Positions 26,242-36,420 of a stretch of 64,000 bases of DNA are shown here, in pieces. Every line of letters starts with the position of its first letter. Position 1 is the stretch's first letter. The DNA lies in the NCBI GenBank assembly GCA_002428265.1, contig DIUR01000008.1:1-64000 (forward strand), in the 5' to 3' direction. Both the position numbers and the translations under genes were made by a program. Origin of the DNA: Bacteriovoracaceae bacterium UBA6153. GTDB taxonomy: Bacteria > Bdellovibrionota > Bacteriovoracia > Bacteriovoracales > Bacteriovoracaceae. Under the pieces are notes generated by a model that ran no database searches, was not told the DNA's origin, and was given only the letters and a program-made list of their open reading frames with translations.

Positions 26242-27285
26242 TTATACGCCTGCAATCTTGCGGACGTTTTCTACCGTTACCGGATTGATAGCACCGTTTT
26301 CACAAAGAATTCCCGTAATGCATGAGTGATCAGTTACATCAAAACTTGGATTTAAAGCTTTAGCATCTGGGTGAGCAATATGAGTGTCTTTAAATTTTAA
26401 AATTTCATTTGGATCACGCAGTTCAATTTCAATCTCGTCACCTGTTTTCATATTGAGATCAAACGAGCTAACTGGGGCAACAATAAAAAATGGAATACCG
26501 TAATGTTTAGCAATGATGCTTAAACTTGATGTTCCAACTTTATTTGCCGTATCACCATTTTCAACAATGCGGTCAGCTCCTGCAAAGATGGCATCAACTA
26601 ATTTATTTTTCATTAAGTATGAAGCTGCACCTTCAACCACGATTTCATGGCTAATACCTTCTTTAATAAGCTCGTAACTCGTCAGCCTTGAGCCTTGAAG
26701 ATACGGTCTTGTTTCTGAAGCGTAGACTGATTTAACTTTTTTCTGTTTGTTTAAATGAACGATTACACCAAGGGCCGTTCCAAGAACACCGCAGGCCAGA
26801 GTTCCGGTATTACAAATTGTCATAATATTTAATGGACGATCGCCGTAAATTTTCTGCAATTCAATTTCTGCAAATTTCGCCATCGAAAGATTTTTTTCAT
26901 AAAGATTATTCATTTCACCTTGAGCATGAGCAATCAATTTTGGATAAAGAGCACTCATGTGAGTTTCTTTTTTTGCCATCTCAACAACACGATCAATTTC
27001 GAAGGCCAGGTTAACAGCCGTGGGTCTTGCACTCTTTAAATAAGTCGCCGCTTGTTCGAATTGAGGTAGAGCAACTTTAGGATTGTTCTTAAGGAATAGA
27101 ACCATCCCCCAAATCCCAGTAAAGCCAATGAGAGGAGCTCCTCTGACAACCATATCTTTAATGGCCACAAAGCAGTCTTCAATTGTTTTCGCTGTCATAT
27201 AAACCTCTTCACCCGGAAGAAGCCTTTGATCCAAAAGTTTTAAAACATCTTTTTCGTATTTTAGTGGCTCAATTACATTTTTCAT
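26242..27285 (-). CDS. mtnA: Methylthioribose-1-phosphate isomerase
   Basis: Enzyme of 347 residues of the methionine salvage pathway that turns 5-methylthioribose 1-phosphate into the ribulose isomer; it is related to eIF2B subunits. Diagnostic segments are VVRGAPLIGFTGIWGM, TICNTGTLACGVLGTALGV (catalytic Cys) and IFAGADRIVENGDTANKVGT (catalytic Asp), followed by YGIPFFIVAP. No other methionine salvage gene lies in the window, but a spermidine synthase/AdoMet decarboxylase pair, which would release methylthioadenosine, is present at 57479-60273. Confidence 0.95.
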   Translation of the reverse strand: MKNVIEPLKYEKDVLKLLDQRLLPGEEVYMTAKTIEDCFVAIKDMVVRGAPLIGFTGIWGMVLFLKNNPKVALPQFEQAATYLKSARPTAVNLAFEIDRVVEMAKKETHMSALYPKLIAHAQGEMNNLYEKNLSMAKFAEIELQKIYGDRPLNIMTICNTGTLACGVLGTALGVIVHLNKQKKVKSVYASETRPYLQGSRLTSYELIKEGISHEIVVEGAASYLMKNKLVDAIFAGADRIVENGDTANKVGTSSLSIIAKHYGIPFFIVAPVSSFDLNMKTGDEIEIELRDPNEILKFKDTHIAHPDAKALNPSFDVTDHSCITGILCENGAINPVTVENVRKIAGV

Positions 27286-27306
27286 TTTTATCTCATTTTT
27301 TTAATT

Positions 27307-29595
27307 TTATTTTTTCTTAAAGAATCCATCGATCAGGCCTTTAACCTGCTCTTTTGCTTTTTCAGGTACAATTTTATCAATATTTTTATCGATAATTTTT
27401 GTAGCAGCTTCTATCCCTTTCGTTTTAGCAGCGCCTTTAGCAACTCTTGAAATTGTATATTGATACTCTGGCATCATCGCAAATCCAGGACCGACTAATC
27501 TTACTGGAAGAACTTTAGACCCAAGATTCTTAGTTAAGACTTCTCCAATCTTTCCATTTTCAGCAAAGTAGACATCCATACTTGATCTATTTGGCGAACC
27601 TGGTAGCGGATAAATTGTTCCACTTCCATTGATCTCTACTTTTTTATTGATACCAATAAAATTTAATGAAGCAAGGTTGTAAGTCGCTTCAGTAAAACGT
27701 CCCTTCATGTTTAGTGTTTCAAAGTTTCCATCAATCTTCACTTGCTTGTCTTGAACCTGATCTTTAACAACTGGAATATTAGCAAGAAGAGGATTGATAT
27801 ATTGTGAAATATTCAATTGCTTAATTTCTCCATTTTTAGCATCAAGAGCTACGTTCACATCATACTTTGGAGGTTTGTTCGCCGTATATAACGTTGCTCC
27901 ACCATTAACTTTACCTGTGAATGTTCCTGAAAAATTATCGATGAATGGAGGAAGAAAAGGTTTAAATGATGAAAGATTTAAATCAGCGATTCCCAAATCA
28001 AAAACTACATCGTTTGATTTAGTACCTAACTTCATCGTCTGAGTTAGCTTCCCTGTTCCTTTAGAAAATTTGAAAGTCATTCCATCAATAGCAATGGCGT
28101 TTGAAGTTACTACTATTTTTCCGCGCCCAGAGAAGTCTTCTCCTCCAACACTGATATTTGACCATGCAAGGTTTACGTTAGCAGCAGGAAGTCCCGGAGC
28201 TGGTTTTCCTTCTTTGGCGGCCTGAGCTTTAGCGGCTTCGGCATCAGCTTCTTCTTTAGCTGCAACAGCGGGGTCTTTTTTTGCCCACAGCTTAGCCTGG
28301 ATAGTTTTTTCAGGAATCTTTAATCTATTAGCGGTAATCTTAATATCGAAAGGCTTAAGGGCCTTCATATCAAATTTTTGATCTGGATCATATTCACCGT
28401 TTACCAGTGTTTCAACAAGTCCGCCTAACACATCTGTTCTCACTTTAACGGCGATATCTTTTTTCTTGAATGATCCCTCTACGCTTGTAGTGGCAACAAT
28501 TCCATCTTTTGAATACCCAATGCCCGGAGCAATTGTGAAAGAAACATCTGCATCAATTTTTTTATCTTCAGTGTAAATTAAATTACCTTTTGCATTTAAT
28601 TTTGCTTTTGATAAATCGATCGCGCGATCCAATCCCATGATAAGACCCACGTCTTTAAGAATAATATCAACAGCAATGTTTGAAATTTCAATCTGCTTAG
28701 TCATTTTAAAGTCAGCAGCGATTTTATTTTGAGATTCAAATGTTGTTTCAACCTTACCTGAAATTTCACCATCTTTTTTAAGCAGGAAATTTACATTAGT
28801 TGTAATCTCTGGAAATTTCCACTCAAGCCCAGTCTTAGCTATATTGCTCACTTTGACTCTTATAAGAGAGCTCACAGAACCATTTTTAACAAGGTCTGCA
28901 ATATTGATTTCTCCAATAGCAATCGTACTGAATGAAACCTGAGACTTGTCGGCCATTATGAATTTTGCGTCTGAGGCAATTTCAAAAGCCGTCGATGTTT
29001 CAAAGTTCAGGCCTTTTATTAAAAAGCGTGAAATGGCAATCTGACCATTTGAATTATCTCTTAGTGAGTATTTAACTGCGACATCTTCAAGCCTTACGTT
29101 AATTTTACTTTTGCCAAAAAATCCGATTGCCTCTTCTTGAGCTTTCGCTTTTTCTTCCGGGGTTTTCCCATCCTGAGCTTCCTCTTTTTTCTCACCCATA
29201 GCATGAGTCCAGTTATTTCCAACCGGGAACTCTGCGTAATTTAAAAGTGGTTTTTCTAACTGGATCTCAATAATTCCACCATTAGTGATGATGGCCCAAA
29301 GTGGAACTTTTACAACCATGTCATCAACGGCCATCATTTCAACAGGCTTTCCTTCCGGGCCTGTCGTATTAAGAGCGAATTTGCGGATTTCAATTTTAAA
29401 ATTTAATCCCCATCCAATGTTCACACTTTCAAGACTCGCTTTTGCATTCGGAAAAATTTTTTCCGTCTGAGTAATCGCCATTTTTTTGATTTCTTCAGGG
29501 TTGAGTTTTGTTGAAGCGTAATAAACGACTCCTGCCATTGCGATAATAAAGATCGCAGCGACAACTCCAATGATTTTAAATTTATTTGATTTCAT
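27307..29595 (-). CDS. AsmA-like protein
   Basis: Protein of 762 residues with an N-terminal membrane helix (residues about 7-27) followed by a long beta-rich region typical of the AsmA/YhdP repeating-groove family, which carries lipids between the membranes. Internal features: a Lys/Ala-rich insertion near 455-480 (KEEADAEAAKAQAAKEGKPA) and a C-terminal basic segment. The family assignment rests on the topology and on segments such as NVNLAWSNISVGGEDFSGRG and KVNGGATLYTANKPPKY. Gaps of about 20 bases on each side place it in one transcript with the upstream winged-helix gene and mtnA. Confidence 0.78.
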   Translation of the reverse strand: MKSNKFKIIGVVAAIFIIAMAGVVYYASTKLNPEEIKKMAITQTEKIFPNAKASLESVNIGWGLNFKIEIRKFALNTTGPEGKPVEMMAVDDMVVKVPLWAIITNGGIIEIQLEKPLLNYAEFPVGNNWTHAMGEKKEEAQDGKTPEEKAKAQEEAIGFFGKSKINVRLEDVAVKYSLRDNSNGQIAISRFLIKGLNFETSTAFEIASDAKFIMADKSQVSFSTIAIGEINIADLVKNGSVSSLIRVKVSNIAKTGLEWKFPEITTNVNFLLKKDGEISGKVETTFESQNKIAADFKMTKQIEISNIAVDIILKDVGLIMGLDRAIDLSKAKLNAKGNLIYTEDKKIDADVSFTIAPGIGYSKDGIVATTSVEGSFKKKDIAVKVRTDVLGGLVETLVNGEYDPDQKFDMKALKPFDIKITANRLKIPEKTIQAKLWAKKDPAVAAKEEADAEAAKAQAAKEGKPAPGLPAANVNLAWSNISVGGEDFSGRGKIVVTSNAIAIDGMTFKFSKGTGKLTQTMKLGTKSNDVVFDLGIADLNLSSFKPFLPPFIDNFSGTFTGKVNGGATLYTANKPPKYDVNVALDAKNGEIKQLNISQYINPLLANIPVVKDQVQDKQVKIDGNFETLNMKGRFTEATYNLASLNFIGINKKVEINGSGTIYPLPGSPNRSSMDVYFAENGKIGEVLTKNLGSKVLPVRLVGPGFAMMPEYQYTISRVAKGAAKTKGIEAATKIIDKNIDKIVPEKAKEQVKGLIDGFFKKK

Positions 29596-29616
29596 AATTA
29601 TCCTCTATGGCCAGAC

Positions 29617-29934
29617 TCATAAATCACCTGTTGGTGATCGATCTCGTCTATTATTTTTTATTATTAAATTTTTTTCTATTTTACTGGCAACTGATAATAG
29701 TTCCTGCAAAGGCTTTGTAATGGGATGCTTTTGATTAAAACTATAAAGTCTTGAGCGGCCGACAACTCTTGATAAAAGAAAGCCCGCTTCTTCAAAGCGC
29801 TCTAGTTGCTTTTTAATTGGATCGAGGGCGGTATCATACATTTGTGCAATTGCAGACGCATGAAGCTCCTCATGCGCATAAAGCGCAAGCATAACTTTTT
29901 CAGCAGATTTATTTCCTAAAAGTCCTTCAAGCAT
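29617..29934 (-). CDS. Small winged-helix (ArsR-like) DNA-binding protein
   Basis: Protein of 105 residues with a single winged helix-turn-helix (SAEKVMLALYAHEELHASAIAQ, then ALDPIKKQLERFEEAGFLLSRVVGRSRLYSFN) and a basic C-terminal tail. The fold resembles ArsR/MarR-type regulators; no metal-binding cysteines are seen. It is 21 bases upstream of the AsmA-like gene and probably first in that operon, so autoregulation is possible. The start is uncertain: ATG 29934 is preferred to a TTG at 29949, and neither has a clear ribosome site. Confidence 0.7.
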   Translation of the reverse strand: MLEGLLGNKSAEKVMLALYAHEELHASAIAQMYDTALDPIKKQLERFEEAGFLLSRVVGRSRLYSFNQKHPITKPLQELLSVASKIEKNLIIKNNRRDRSPTGDL

Positions 29935-29995
29935 AAGGGAGATTATCAACTAAAGAGAAGTCTATATCAACTAGATTATAGTTGAATCATTTTGG

Positions 29996-31219
29996 TCAAA
30001 TATCTTTAGCAATATGAGTTTTTTGTGAATGATAGATTCCATGATCTCCAGAGAATAAATAACTCGCAACAATGGCCAATGCAGCATAGACACTAATGCC
30101 CGGGCCAAAGAGCTCAAATGCTAAAATAACACTGGCGATGGGAGTGTTAGCTGCTCCTGCAAAGACTGAAACAAAACCCAATGCAGCAAGAATCGGATAA
30201 TCTATCGGGAGAATATATGACAGAGTATTTCCAAGTGTTGCCCCTATATAAAAGAGCGACATGACTTCTCCACCTTTAAAACCAGAACCTACTGCTGTTG
30301 CTGTCATAAATATTTTCCCTAGGAAATCCCAAGGGTATACATGCTGAGTAAAACTCGCTCTGATGATTTCTTCACCTAAATTATGATAACGATCTGATTG
30401 AAATGCATAAAAGCAGATGACCATGATCACGCCACCAATAACCGGAGGAATAAGATTATTAGAAATCTTTTTCTTGTAGAGGTCTTTTACTTTATGAATG
30501 CTCCAGACAAATAGCTTCGCAGTTAATCCAAAAATAACTCCAGCAGCAATTGCAGAAAAAATTCCCACGATCGAAATTTGAGGGAACTCCATATGAAAAT
30601 AAGGAACGTGTACAACTCCCAAAAGAACCGTTGTATAAAAACCAGCGATCGCTGCCACCAGACATGGTAACAAGGCATCGTAGACCAATGTTCCAATAAA
30701 TAAAACTTCAAAACCAAAAATGGCCCCTGAGATTGGTGCTCCAAAAACGGAAGCAAACCCAGCACTCATTCCCATCATCAAAATGAGCTTTCTATTCGTA
30801 TAAAATCGGCCAAGGAATTTAGAAAATTGATCACTGATTCCTGCCCCCATCTGAACAGCTGCCCCCTCTCGTCCAACAGATGCTCCAAATAAATGTGAGA
30901 TGACTGCTCCGACAAAGATCATCGGCACCATTCGAAAAGGAATAGTTTTTGTGGGTGTATGAATTTCATCAATAATGAGATTATTTCCATTTTCAACTTC
31001 TCTTCCATAAACCTTATAAAACCAGGCAACAAGAAAGCCGACAACGGGTAAAAAGAGAATCATCCACTCATGACTTCTTCTTATATCAATGGCCCAATCA
31101 ACTGAATGAAGAAAGAGCGTTGAGGCCATTCCAGATAAAATACCAATGACAATGGCCAGAAGACACCACACCATCATCTTTTTGAGCATTTGCACTTCGA
31201 AAGTTTTGTATTTAACCAT
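29996..31219 (-). CDS. CLC-type chloride channel/transporter
   Basis: Integral membrane protein of about 407 residues of the CLC family. The selectivity and gating regions are visible: GASVGREGAAVQMGAGIS contains the gating Glu, GFASVFGAPISGAIFGFEVL is the conserved helix pair with the second Glu, and GSGFKGGEVMSLFYIGATLG is the third anion-binding segment. Presence of both glutamates suits an H+/Cl- antiporter, but fluoride or chloride channel function cannot be excluded. The start is uncertain: ATG 31219 has GAGGTG ten bases upstream; ATGs at 31237 and 31192 are alternatives. Divergent from the next gene. Confidence 0.9.
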   Translation of the reverse strand: MVKYKTFEVQMLKKMMVWCLLAIVIGILSGMASTLFLHSVDWAIDIRRSHEWMILFLPVVGFLVAWFYKVYGREVENGNNLIIDEIHTPTKTIPFRMVPMIFVGAVISHLFGASVGREGAAVQMGAGISDQFSKFLGRFYTNRKLILMMGMSAGFASVFGAPISGAIFGFEVLFIGTLVYDALLPCLVAAIAGFYTTVLLGVVHVPYFHMEFPQISIVGIFSAIAAGVIFGLTAKLFVWSIHKVKDLYKKKISNNLIPPVIGGVIMVICFYAFQSDRYHNLGEEIIRASFTQHVYPWDFLGKIFMTATAVGSGFKGGEVMSLFYIGATLGNTLSYILPIDYPILAALGFVSVFAGAANTPIASVILAFELFGPGISVYAALAIVASYLFSGDHGIYHSQKTHIAKDI

Positions 31220-31261
31220 GTAATTTTTACACCTCATCTCTTGAACTCACATAGGGAAAGC

Positions 31262-31267
31262 TATACT
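31262..31267 (+). promoter_or_regulatory. Possible -10 box, leaderless start
   Basis: TATACT lies eight bases before the ATG at 31276, with TTGAAC 15 bases further upstream. Transcription would begin at or next to the ATG, and no Shine-Dalgarno is placed to serve it. Confidence 0.4.
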
Positions 31268-31275
31268 CAAACCCC

Positions 31276-32247
31276 ATGGGAAAAAGAGCAAAAAAAATCT
31301 ATCACGCCGCCCTCATTATCTTATCGATAGTTCTTATCGCGGCCATTGTTATTGCACTAAAAAATAATTCATTAACTTTACTGCGCCTGAAAGATATAAA
31401 TCCTTTCTACTTATTAACCCTGATTTTACTGCACGCTCTTGGATTAATAGCTTTAGGCCTTACTCAGTATCTTCCATTAAAAAAAATCAACATTCAAACT
31501 AGTACGAAAGAATGGAATGCTCTAGTCATTGTTTCAGAACTTTTTAATCTTCTGCTTCCTGCAAACGGTGGAGCTGGAATTAGAATGATGTACTTGAAGG
31601 ATAAAAAGAAACTCCCTATAAGACAATTTTTATCCATGAATTTTGCCATCATTCTCACTGGGTTCACGATGCTTGGAATCGTTGGAACCCTGTATTTCCA
31701 ATATGTCTTGGTTAGAAATGATTCTGTTTTTAAAATGATTGAGTCAATTTTTATTGCTTTAGCTTTATGCGGAATTTTGCTTCTGATAACATCTGAGGTT
31801 TTTGGGAAGCTTTTCAAATTTAAACGAAAATACTCTCCCAAGATCTACCTATTCGATACCAAGCTCACTGCTAAACTTACTCTATTGTGGCTGACATTCT
31901 TTGCTCTATACCCTTTGAAGATATACATCTCATTCTTAACCTTAGGTGTTCACGTAGGACTCCAAGAAAGCCTGGAAATTGGCCTGATTCTCATGGCCTC
32001 AACATTTTTTCAGGTTCTTCCGGGCAACATGGGTATAAAGGAGATCATAACTGCTTATGTCTCAACTCATTACGGAATTAACTTTGAAACGGCACTACTT
32101 GCCAGTCTCGTCGACAGGGCCGCTTTAATGATTTATCTTGTTCCAGTCGGAATGTATTTTTATTGGGAATTGTTCTTAGATGCAGTGAAACCGAAGATGC
32201 CAGCTTTTCTTATAAGGCCATCACAATCGGAGCAAACTTCACCATAA
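31276..32247 (+). CDS. Flippase-like membrane protein (LPG_synthase_TM/UPF0104)
   Basis: Membrane protein of 323 residues with about eight helices, resembling the N-terminal flippase domain of MprF (lysylphosphatidylglycerol synthase) without its catalytic aminoacyl-transfer domain. Recognisable are NLLLPANGGAGIRMMYLK near residues 92-110 and FFQVLPGNMGIKEIITAY near 240-260. Such stand-alone proteins move lipids across the inner membrane, but the substrate is unknown. The C-terminal 38 bases overlap the convergent helicase gene. Confidence 0.82.
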   Translation: MGKRAKKIYHAALIILSIVLIAAIVIALKNNSLTLLRLKDINPFYLLTLILLHALGLIALGLTQYLPLKKINIQTSTKEWNALVIVSELFNLLLPANGGAGIRMMYLKDKKKLPIRQFLSMNFAIILTGFTMLGIVGTLYFQYVLVRNDSVFKMIESIFIALALCGILLLITSEVFGKLFKFKRKYSPKIYLFDTKLTAKLTLLWLTFFALYPLKIYISFLTLGVHVGLQESLEIGLILMASTFFQVLPGNMGIKEIITAYVSTHYGINFETALLASLVDRAALMIYLVPVGMYFYWELFLDAVKPKMPAFLIRPSQSEQTSP

Positions 32248-34474
32248 ACTTCTTTCTGTTTCCATCAGTGAACTTGATTGTAACTTTCTCATCAGCCCCA
32301 GAACCCTCTGAGTCTTCTACTTTTCCGGCCCCATATAAAGAGTGAACAACTTTTGATCCCTTTGGGAATATAGGTTGGTGATAGCTTTCTTTAATCTGAT
32401 ACACGACTTCTTCATTATCGTATCGAACATCCTGACTTTGATCGTAAGGATCAAAATTCTGCTGATATCCACTTGAGAAATTATTGTCAAACCTGTCTGC
32501 TTGAGTGCTCTTTAACTGCTTCCATGTGAAAAGTCTGTCTGGGATTTCATCAATAAACCTGCTTGGCCCATTAAATTTAACCTGTCCAAAGAGCATTCTT
32601 CCCTGAGCAAAAGTTATATAGAGCTTAATCATCGCTCTGGTCATTGCTACGTAGAAAAGCCTGCGCTCTTCTTCCATGGCAATTTCGCCACCATCAACAC
32701 TTCTATAACTTGGAAATACGTTTTCTTCTGCTCCCACGACGAAAGCATGAGTAAACTCTAAGCCTTTTGCACCGTGAACTGTCATTAGCGAGACTTCACC
32801 ATCAATAAGTTTTGCACCTTCATCAAAGTCTGAACTTGAATCAAGTGTGATTGTTTCTAAGAATCCTGATAATGTTGGGACTTCTGACGACTCTTCGAAT
32901 TGAGTAATCGCATTTAATAATTCGTCTAGGTTCTCAAGACGGGCCAGTGTCTCATAATCTTTATTGGCCTTTAAAAAAGCATAATAGCCTGATTCATGAA
33001 GCACTTTTTCGTAAATCGTGGATGGCTTGATTTTATTTTCATCTAAATGTCTTAGCTCATTTATCAAAGTCACAAATTCAGACAATGAAGACTTAATTTT
33101 TGCTGAGAGTTTAATATGACTATAGTCACCTGCATGGTCGACAATTTTCTCGATAATATCCCAAAGTGAAGTGTTGTTGTTAACGGCTTCAACTTCAAGT
33201 TTTCTTAGTGAAGTTGCACCGACTCCGCGAGCGGGAACATTGATAATTCTGCTTAGCGCGAGTGAGTCTTTCGAGTTAATAACAAGTCTTAGATATGAAA
33301 GCATATCTTTAATTTCTTTTCTCTCGTAGAACTTCACGCCACCGACAACACGGTATTGGATCTTAGATTTTCTTAGTGCATCTTCTATCTGTCTTGCCTG
33401 AGCATTAGAGCGATAGAAGACCGCCATTTCTTTATAAGGAACGCCGCTTTTATAAAGCTTAGCCGTCTCATTTGCGACAAACTCAGCTTCATCTTTATCA
33501 TTGAAGCATTCGATAATATCAATCGCATCTCCTTCCGGATTTGCTGTCCACATCTGCTTGCCTTTTCTCATCGTATTTTTTTGAATGACGTGAGAGGCAG
33601 CTTCGATAATGGTTTTACTCGATCTGTAATTTTGTTCTAGTTTTAAAACTTTAACATCAGGGAAAACATTTTCGAAATCCAGGATGTTTCTGATGTCAGC
33701 TCCACGCCATGAATAAATCGACTGATCTTCATCACCGACCACGCATATATTTCTGCGTTTTCCACAAAGCATGCGGATAAGTTCAAACTGAGCACGGTTT
33801 GTATCTTGATACTCATCTACTAATACGTAAACATAACGATTTTGGTAGCGGTTTAAGACTTCTGGAAATTTATCAAATAGCTGAATGACAGCAGTAATAA
33901 GACCGCCAAAATCAACTGCATTAGCTCGGTGAAGTTCTGATTCATATTCTTCAAAATAATCGAAATACTCATCCGTAGAGTGAGCCCCACCTTCACCTTC
34001 CGTCATCACTCGACCAGTGTAGTAGCCATTATTTTTTAGTCCATCAATGTAACTTAAAATTTCGTAGGGATTAATTTCTTTAGTTGAAATTCCCCTTCTT
34101 TCAAGAAGAGACTTAGCAATCGCTTTAGACTCTCCCTCATCGTAGATGGTGAAGTTTCTGCTGAGACCCAGGTAGTTTGCTTCCGACCTTAAAAGTCTCG
34201 CACAAAAAGCATGGAAGGTTGTAATTTGAAGGGCTCCGATATCGATCGCAACTTCATGCCCTATCCTCTCACGCATTTCTCTGGCAGCTTTATTAGAAAA
34301 CGTAAGCGCCAGCAACTGGTGCGGGCTTACGTTTTTTTCTTGTAATAAATAAGTGATGCGGGTGACAAGGGTTTTGGTTTTACCAGAGCCTGCTCCCGCG
34401 AGAATCATGACTGGGCCGTCAGTATTAATTACGGCTTCTCTTTGAACGGGATTTAAACTATCTAGATTTGTCAT
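32210..34474 (-). CDS. pcrA: UvrD/PcrA-type DNA helicase
   Basis: Superfamily 1A 3'-5' helicase of 754 residues, used in excision repair and replication restart. Motifs in order: GAGSGKTKTLVTRI (Walker A), VDEYQDTNRAQ (motif II), VGDEDQSIYSWRGAD (motif III), LEQNYRSS (IV), VHGAKGLEFTHAFVVG (V) and EERRLFYVAMTRA (VI). The C-terminus carries a Tudor-like segment (FPKGSKVVHSLYGAGKV) as in PcrA/UvrD. It follows glmS by 21 bases; a promoter of its own is possible. A Shine-Dalgarno is not obvious. Confidence 0.95.
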   Translation of the reverse strand: MTNLDSLNPVQREAVINTDGPVMILAGAGSGKTKTLVTRITYLLQEKNVSPHQLLALTFSNKAAREMRERIGHEVAIDIGALQITTFHAFCARLLRSEANYLGLSRNFTIYDEGESKAIAKSLLERRGISTKEINPYEILSYIDGLKNNGYYTGRVMTEGEGGAHSTDEYFDYFEEYESELHRANAVDFGGLITAVIQLFDKFPEVLNRYQNRYVYVLVDEYQDTNRAQFELIRMLCGKRRNICVVGDEDQSIYSWRGADIRNILDFENVFPDVKVLKLEQNYRSSKTIIEAASHVIQKNTMRKGKQMWTANPEGDAIDIIECFNDKDEAEFVANETAKLYKSGVPYKEMAVFYRSNAQARQIEDALRKSKIQYRVVGGVKFYERKEIKDMLSYLRLVINSKDSLALSRIINVPARGVGATSLRKLEVEAVNNNTSLWDIIEKIVDHAGDYSHIKLSAKIKSSLSEFVTLINELRHLDENKIKPSTIYEKVLHESGYYAFLKANKDYETLARLENLDELLNAITQFEESSEVPTLSGFLETITLDSSSDFDEGAKLIDGEVSLMTVHGAKGLEFTHAFVVGAEENVFPSYRSVDGGEIAMEEERRLFYVAMTRAMIKLYITFAQGRMLFGQVKFNGPSRFIDEIPDRLFTWKQLKSTQADRFDNNFSSGYQQNFDPYDQSQDVRYDNEEVVYQIKESYHQPIFPKGSKVVHSLYGAGKVEDSEGSGADEKVTIKFTDGNRKKFMVKFAPIVMAL

Positions 34475-34495
34475 CCCATATAATTAGCACGAAAT

Positions 34496-36322
34496 TTACT
34501 CTACGGTAACTGACTTCGCTAGATTTCTTGGCTTATCAATATCTGTTCCTTTGAATTTCGCCATGTAATAAGCAAGAAGCTGATTCACTACGTTTACGTA
34601 TAGCGGTGCCAATTCTTCAAGGCCATCGAAATCAAGTGGAATATAGTAATCAGATAGTCCCATCAGCTCTTCGTTACCACGAGGGCCAATTCCTACGATA
34701 ATACCCTTTCTAGCTTTAATCTCGTGAACGTTTGAAACCGTTTTTTCAAATAACTCAGGGCCAACAAGAGCGATGTTAACCATCTCTTCATCAATAAGAG
34801 CGATTGGACCGTGCTTTAATTCTCCAGCTGCATATCCTTCAGCATGAACGTAAGCAATTTCTTTTAGCTTAAGTGCGCCTTCAAGTGCGATTGGAAAGTA
34901 AGCTCCTCTACCAGTGTAGAAGAAACCTTTTTTATTATAGATTGATTCTGCAACAGATTTAATAGCGTCTGATTGAAGTAAAAGAAGATCAATTCTTTCA
35001 GCAAGAAGAGCAAACTTACCAGTAAGTTTAACTTTCTTAGCTTCGTCTTTTAAATCTCCAGCAAGAGCTGCTGACATTAATCTTCCAGTTAATGATTGTT
35101 GAGTGAATGCTTTCGTTGAAGCAACACCAATTTCTACACCAGCACGGATCAGTAGGTTGTCATCACAGTCTCTGTATAGAGTTGATCCATCAACGTTAAC
35201 AATGGAAATTGTTTTCACATCACCTTTTTTACAAAGCGATTGAGCGGCAAGTGTATCTGCTGTCTCACCAGACTGAGAAACGAAAATTCCAACATCACCT
35301 TTTTTAAGAATAGGATTTTTGTAACGGAACTCTGAAGCAAGTTCAACGACCGCTGGGATTCTGTTAATTCCCTCTAAATAATCTCTAATAACTAGACCAG
35401 CGTAAGCCGCTGTACCACAAGCAGAAAGATAAACGCGCTCAGGTTTGTGAGCAGAAACTTTCTCTAGTGACTCTTTTCCTTCTCCTGCAAAGTAATACTG
35501 AGTCAGGTTTCTGATAAGAGCTGGTTGCTCGTGAATTTCTTTAAGCATGAAGTGTTCATACTCACCTTTTTCACTTACCTCTAGCGACATATCTTGTTTT
35601 TTAGAAAGGTATCTTTTTGTTTTAGTAAGATCTAGTTCGTAAAAGTTAACCAGGTTTTTATTTTCGCCAGACAAGTGAACAATTACTTCGTCTTCAGGAA
35701 AATAAAGTTGGTGAACAATTCCAGCAAGGGCATATGGATCCGATGAAACAAGGGCTTCACTTGTGACTTCATTAATCCCACAAACTAGTGGTGCTCCTCT
35801 TTTAACGGCGAAAATTTCACCCGTTTTTGGATAAAGCACTACGAAGGCAGAGTTTCCGTGAATACGTTTGAATGAAGTTGCGATAGCTTCTTTAATCGCA
35901 AGGCCATTTTTTAAGTGAAAAGTTACAAGTTCTAAAAATGACTCTGAATCAGTCTCAGACTTAAACTTCACTCCGTGAGCACTTAATTCTTTTTTAATTT
36001 CGTTTGCGTTTTCAACAATCCCATTGTGGATGATTGAAAGAATTTCGTTATTGTGAGGATGAGCGTTTACATCCGTCACTCCACCGTGAGTTGCCCAACG
36101 AGTGTGACCGATACATGATCTAGCGATAACATCTTTACCAACAAGTTCAGCTTTTAAGTTATCTAGCTTTCCTGCTTTTTTATAATATTGCATTTTATTG
36201 TTCTGATCGATGAAGCTAACACCGGCCGAGTCGTATCCACGATACTCAAGACGCTTTAGTCCCTCTAGAACAATTCCTACAGAATTTTGAGAAGGTCCGT
36301 AATAACCGACAATTCCACACAT
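34496..36322 (-). CDS. glmS: Glucosamine-6-phosphate synthase (isomerising)
   Basis: Amidotransferase of 608 residues making glucosamine 6-phosphate from fructose 6-phosphate and glutamine, the entry to peptidoglycan and LPS amino sugars. The N-terminal glutaminase starts MCGIVGYYG with the nucleophilic Cys2, and has HTRWATHG and NGIVEN. Two SIS domains follow (AFTQQS, SQSGETADT), and the C-terminus has DKPRNLAKSVTVE. GAGGT lies upstream of the ATG. The glmU gene is 98 bases upstream on the same strand, so the pathway's first and last steps are clustered. No glmS ribozyme signature was recognised. Confidence 0.97.
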   Translation of the reverse strand: MCGIVGYYGPSQNSVGIVLEGLKRLEYRGYDSAGVSFIDQNNKMQYYKKAGKLDNLKAELVGKDVIARSCIGHTRWATHGGVTDVNAHPHNNEILSIIHNGIVENANEIKKELSAHGVKFKSETDSESFLELVTFHLKNGLAIKEAIATSFKRIHGNSAFVVLYPKTGEIFAVKRGAPLVCGINEVTSEALVSSDPYALAGIVHQLYFPEDEVIVHLSGENKNLVNFYELDLTKTKRYLSKKQDMSLEVSEKGEYEHFMLKEIHEQPALIRNLTQYYFAGEGKESLEKVSAHKPERVYLSACGTAAYAGLVIRDYLEGINRIPAVVELASEFRYKNPILKKGDVGIFVSQSGETADTLAAQSLCKKGDVKTISIVNVDGSTLYRDCDDNLLIRAGVEIGVASTKAFTQQSLTGRLMSAALAGDLKDEAKKVKLTGKFALLAERIDLLLLQSDAIKSVAESIYNKKGFFYTGRGAYFPIALEGALKLKEIAYVHAEGYAAGELKHGPIALIDEEMVNIALVGPELFEKTVSNVHEIKARKGIIVGIGPRGNEELMGLSDYYIPLDFDGLEELAPLYVNVVNQLLAYYMAKFKGTDIDKPRNLAKSVTVE

Positions 36323-36420
36323 ACATGTACCTCTATAAATCTTGATATTTTAGCTATCGCAGAATAGCACTATTTACAGGGGATTTGCTTGTGGTTTTTT
36401 TGGTTTTACCTTTTTATACG

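Noticed and set aside
36323..36420. glmS ribozyme or riboswitch in the glmU-glmS gap
   Set aside because: No recognised catalytic core; only a five-base stem, and the ribozyme is known from Gram-positive bacteria.
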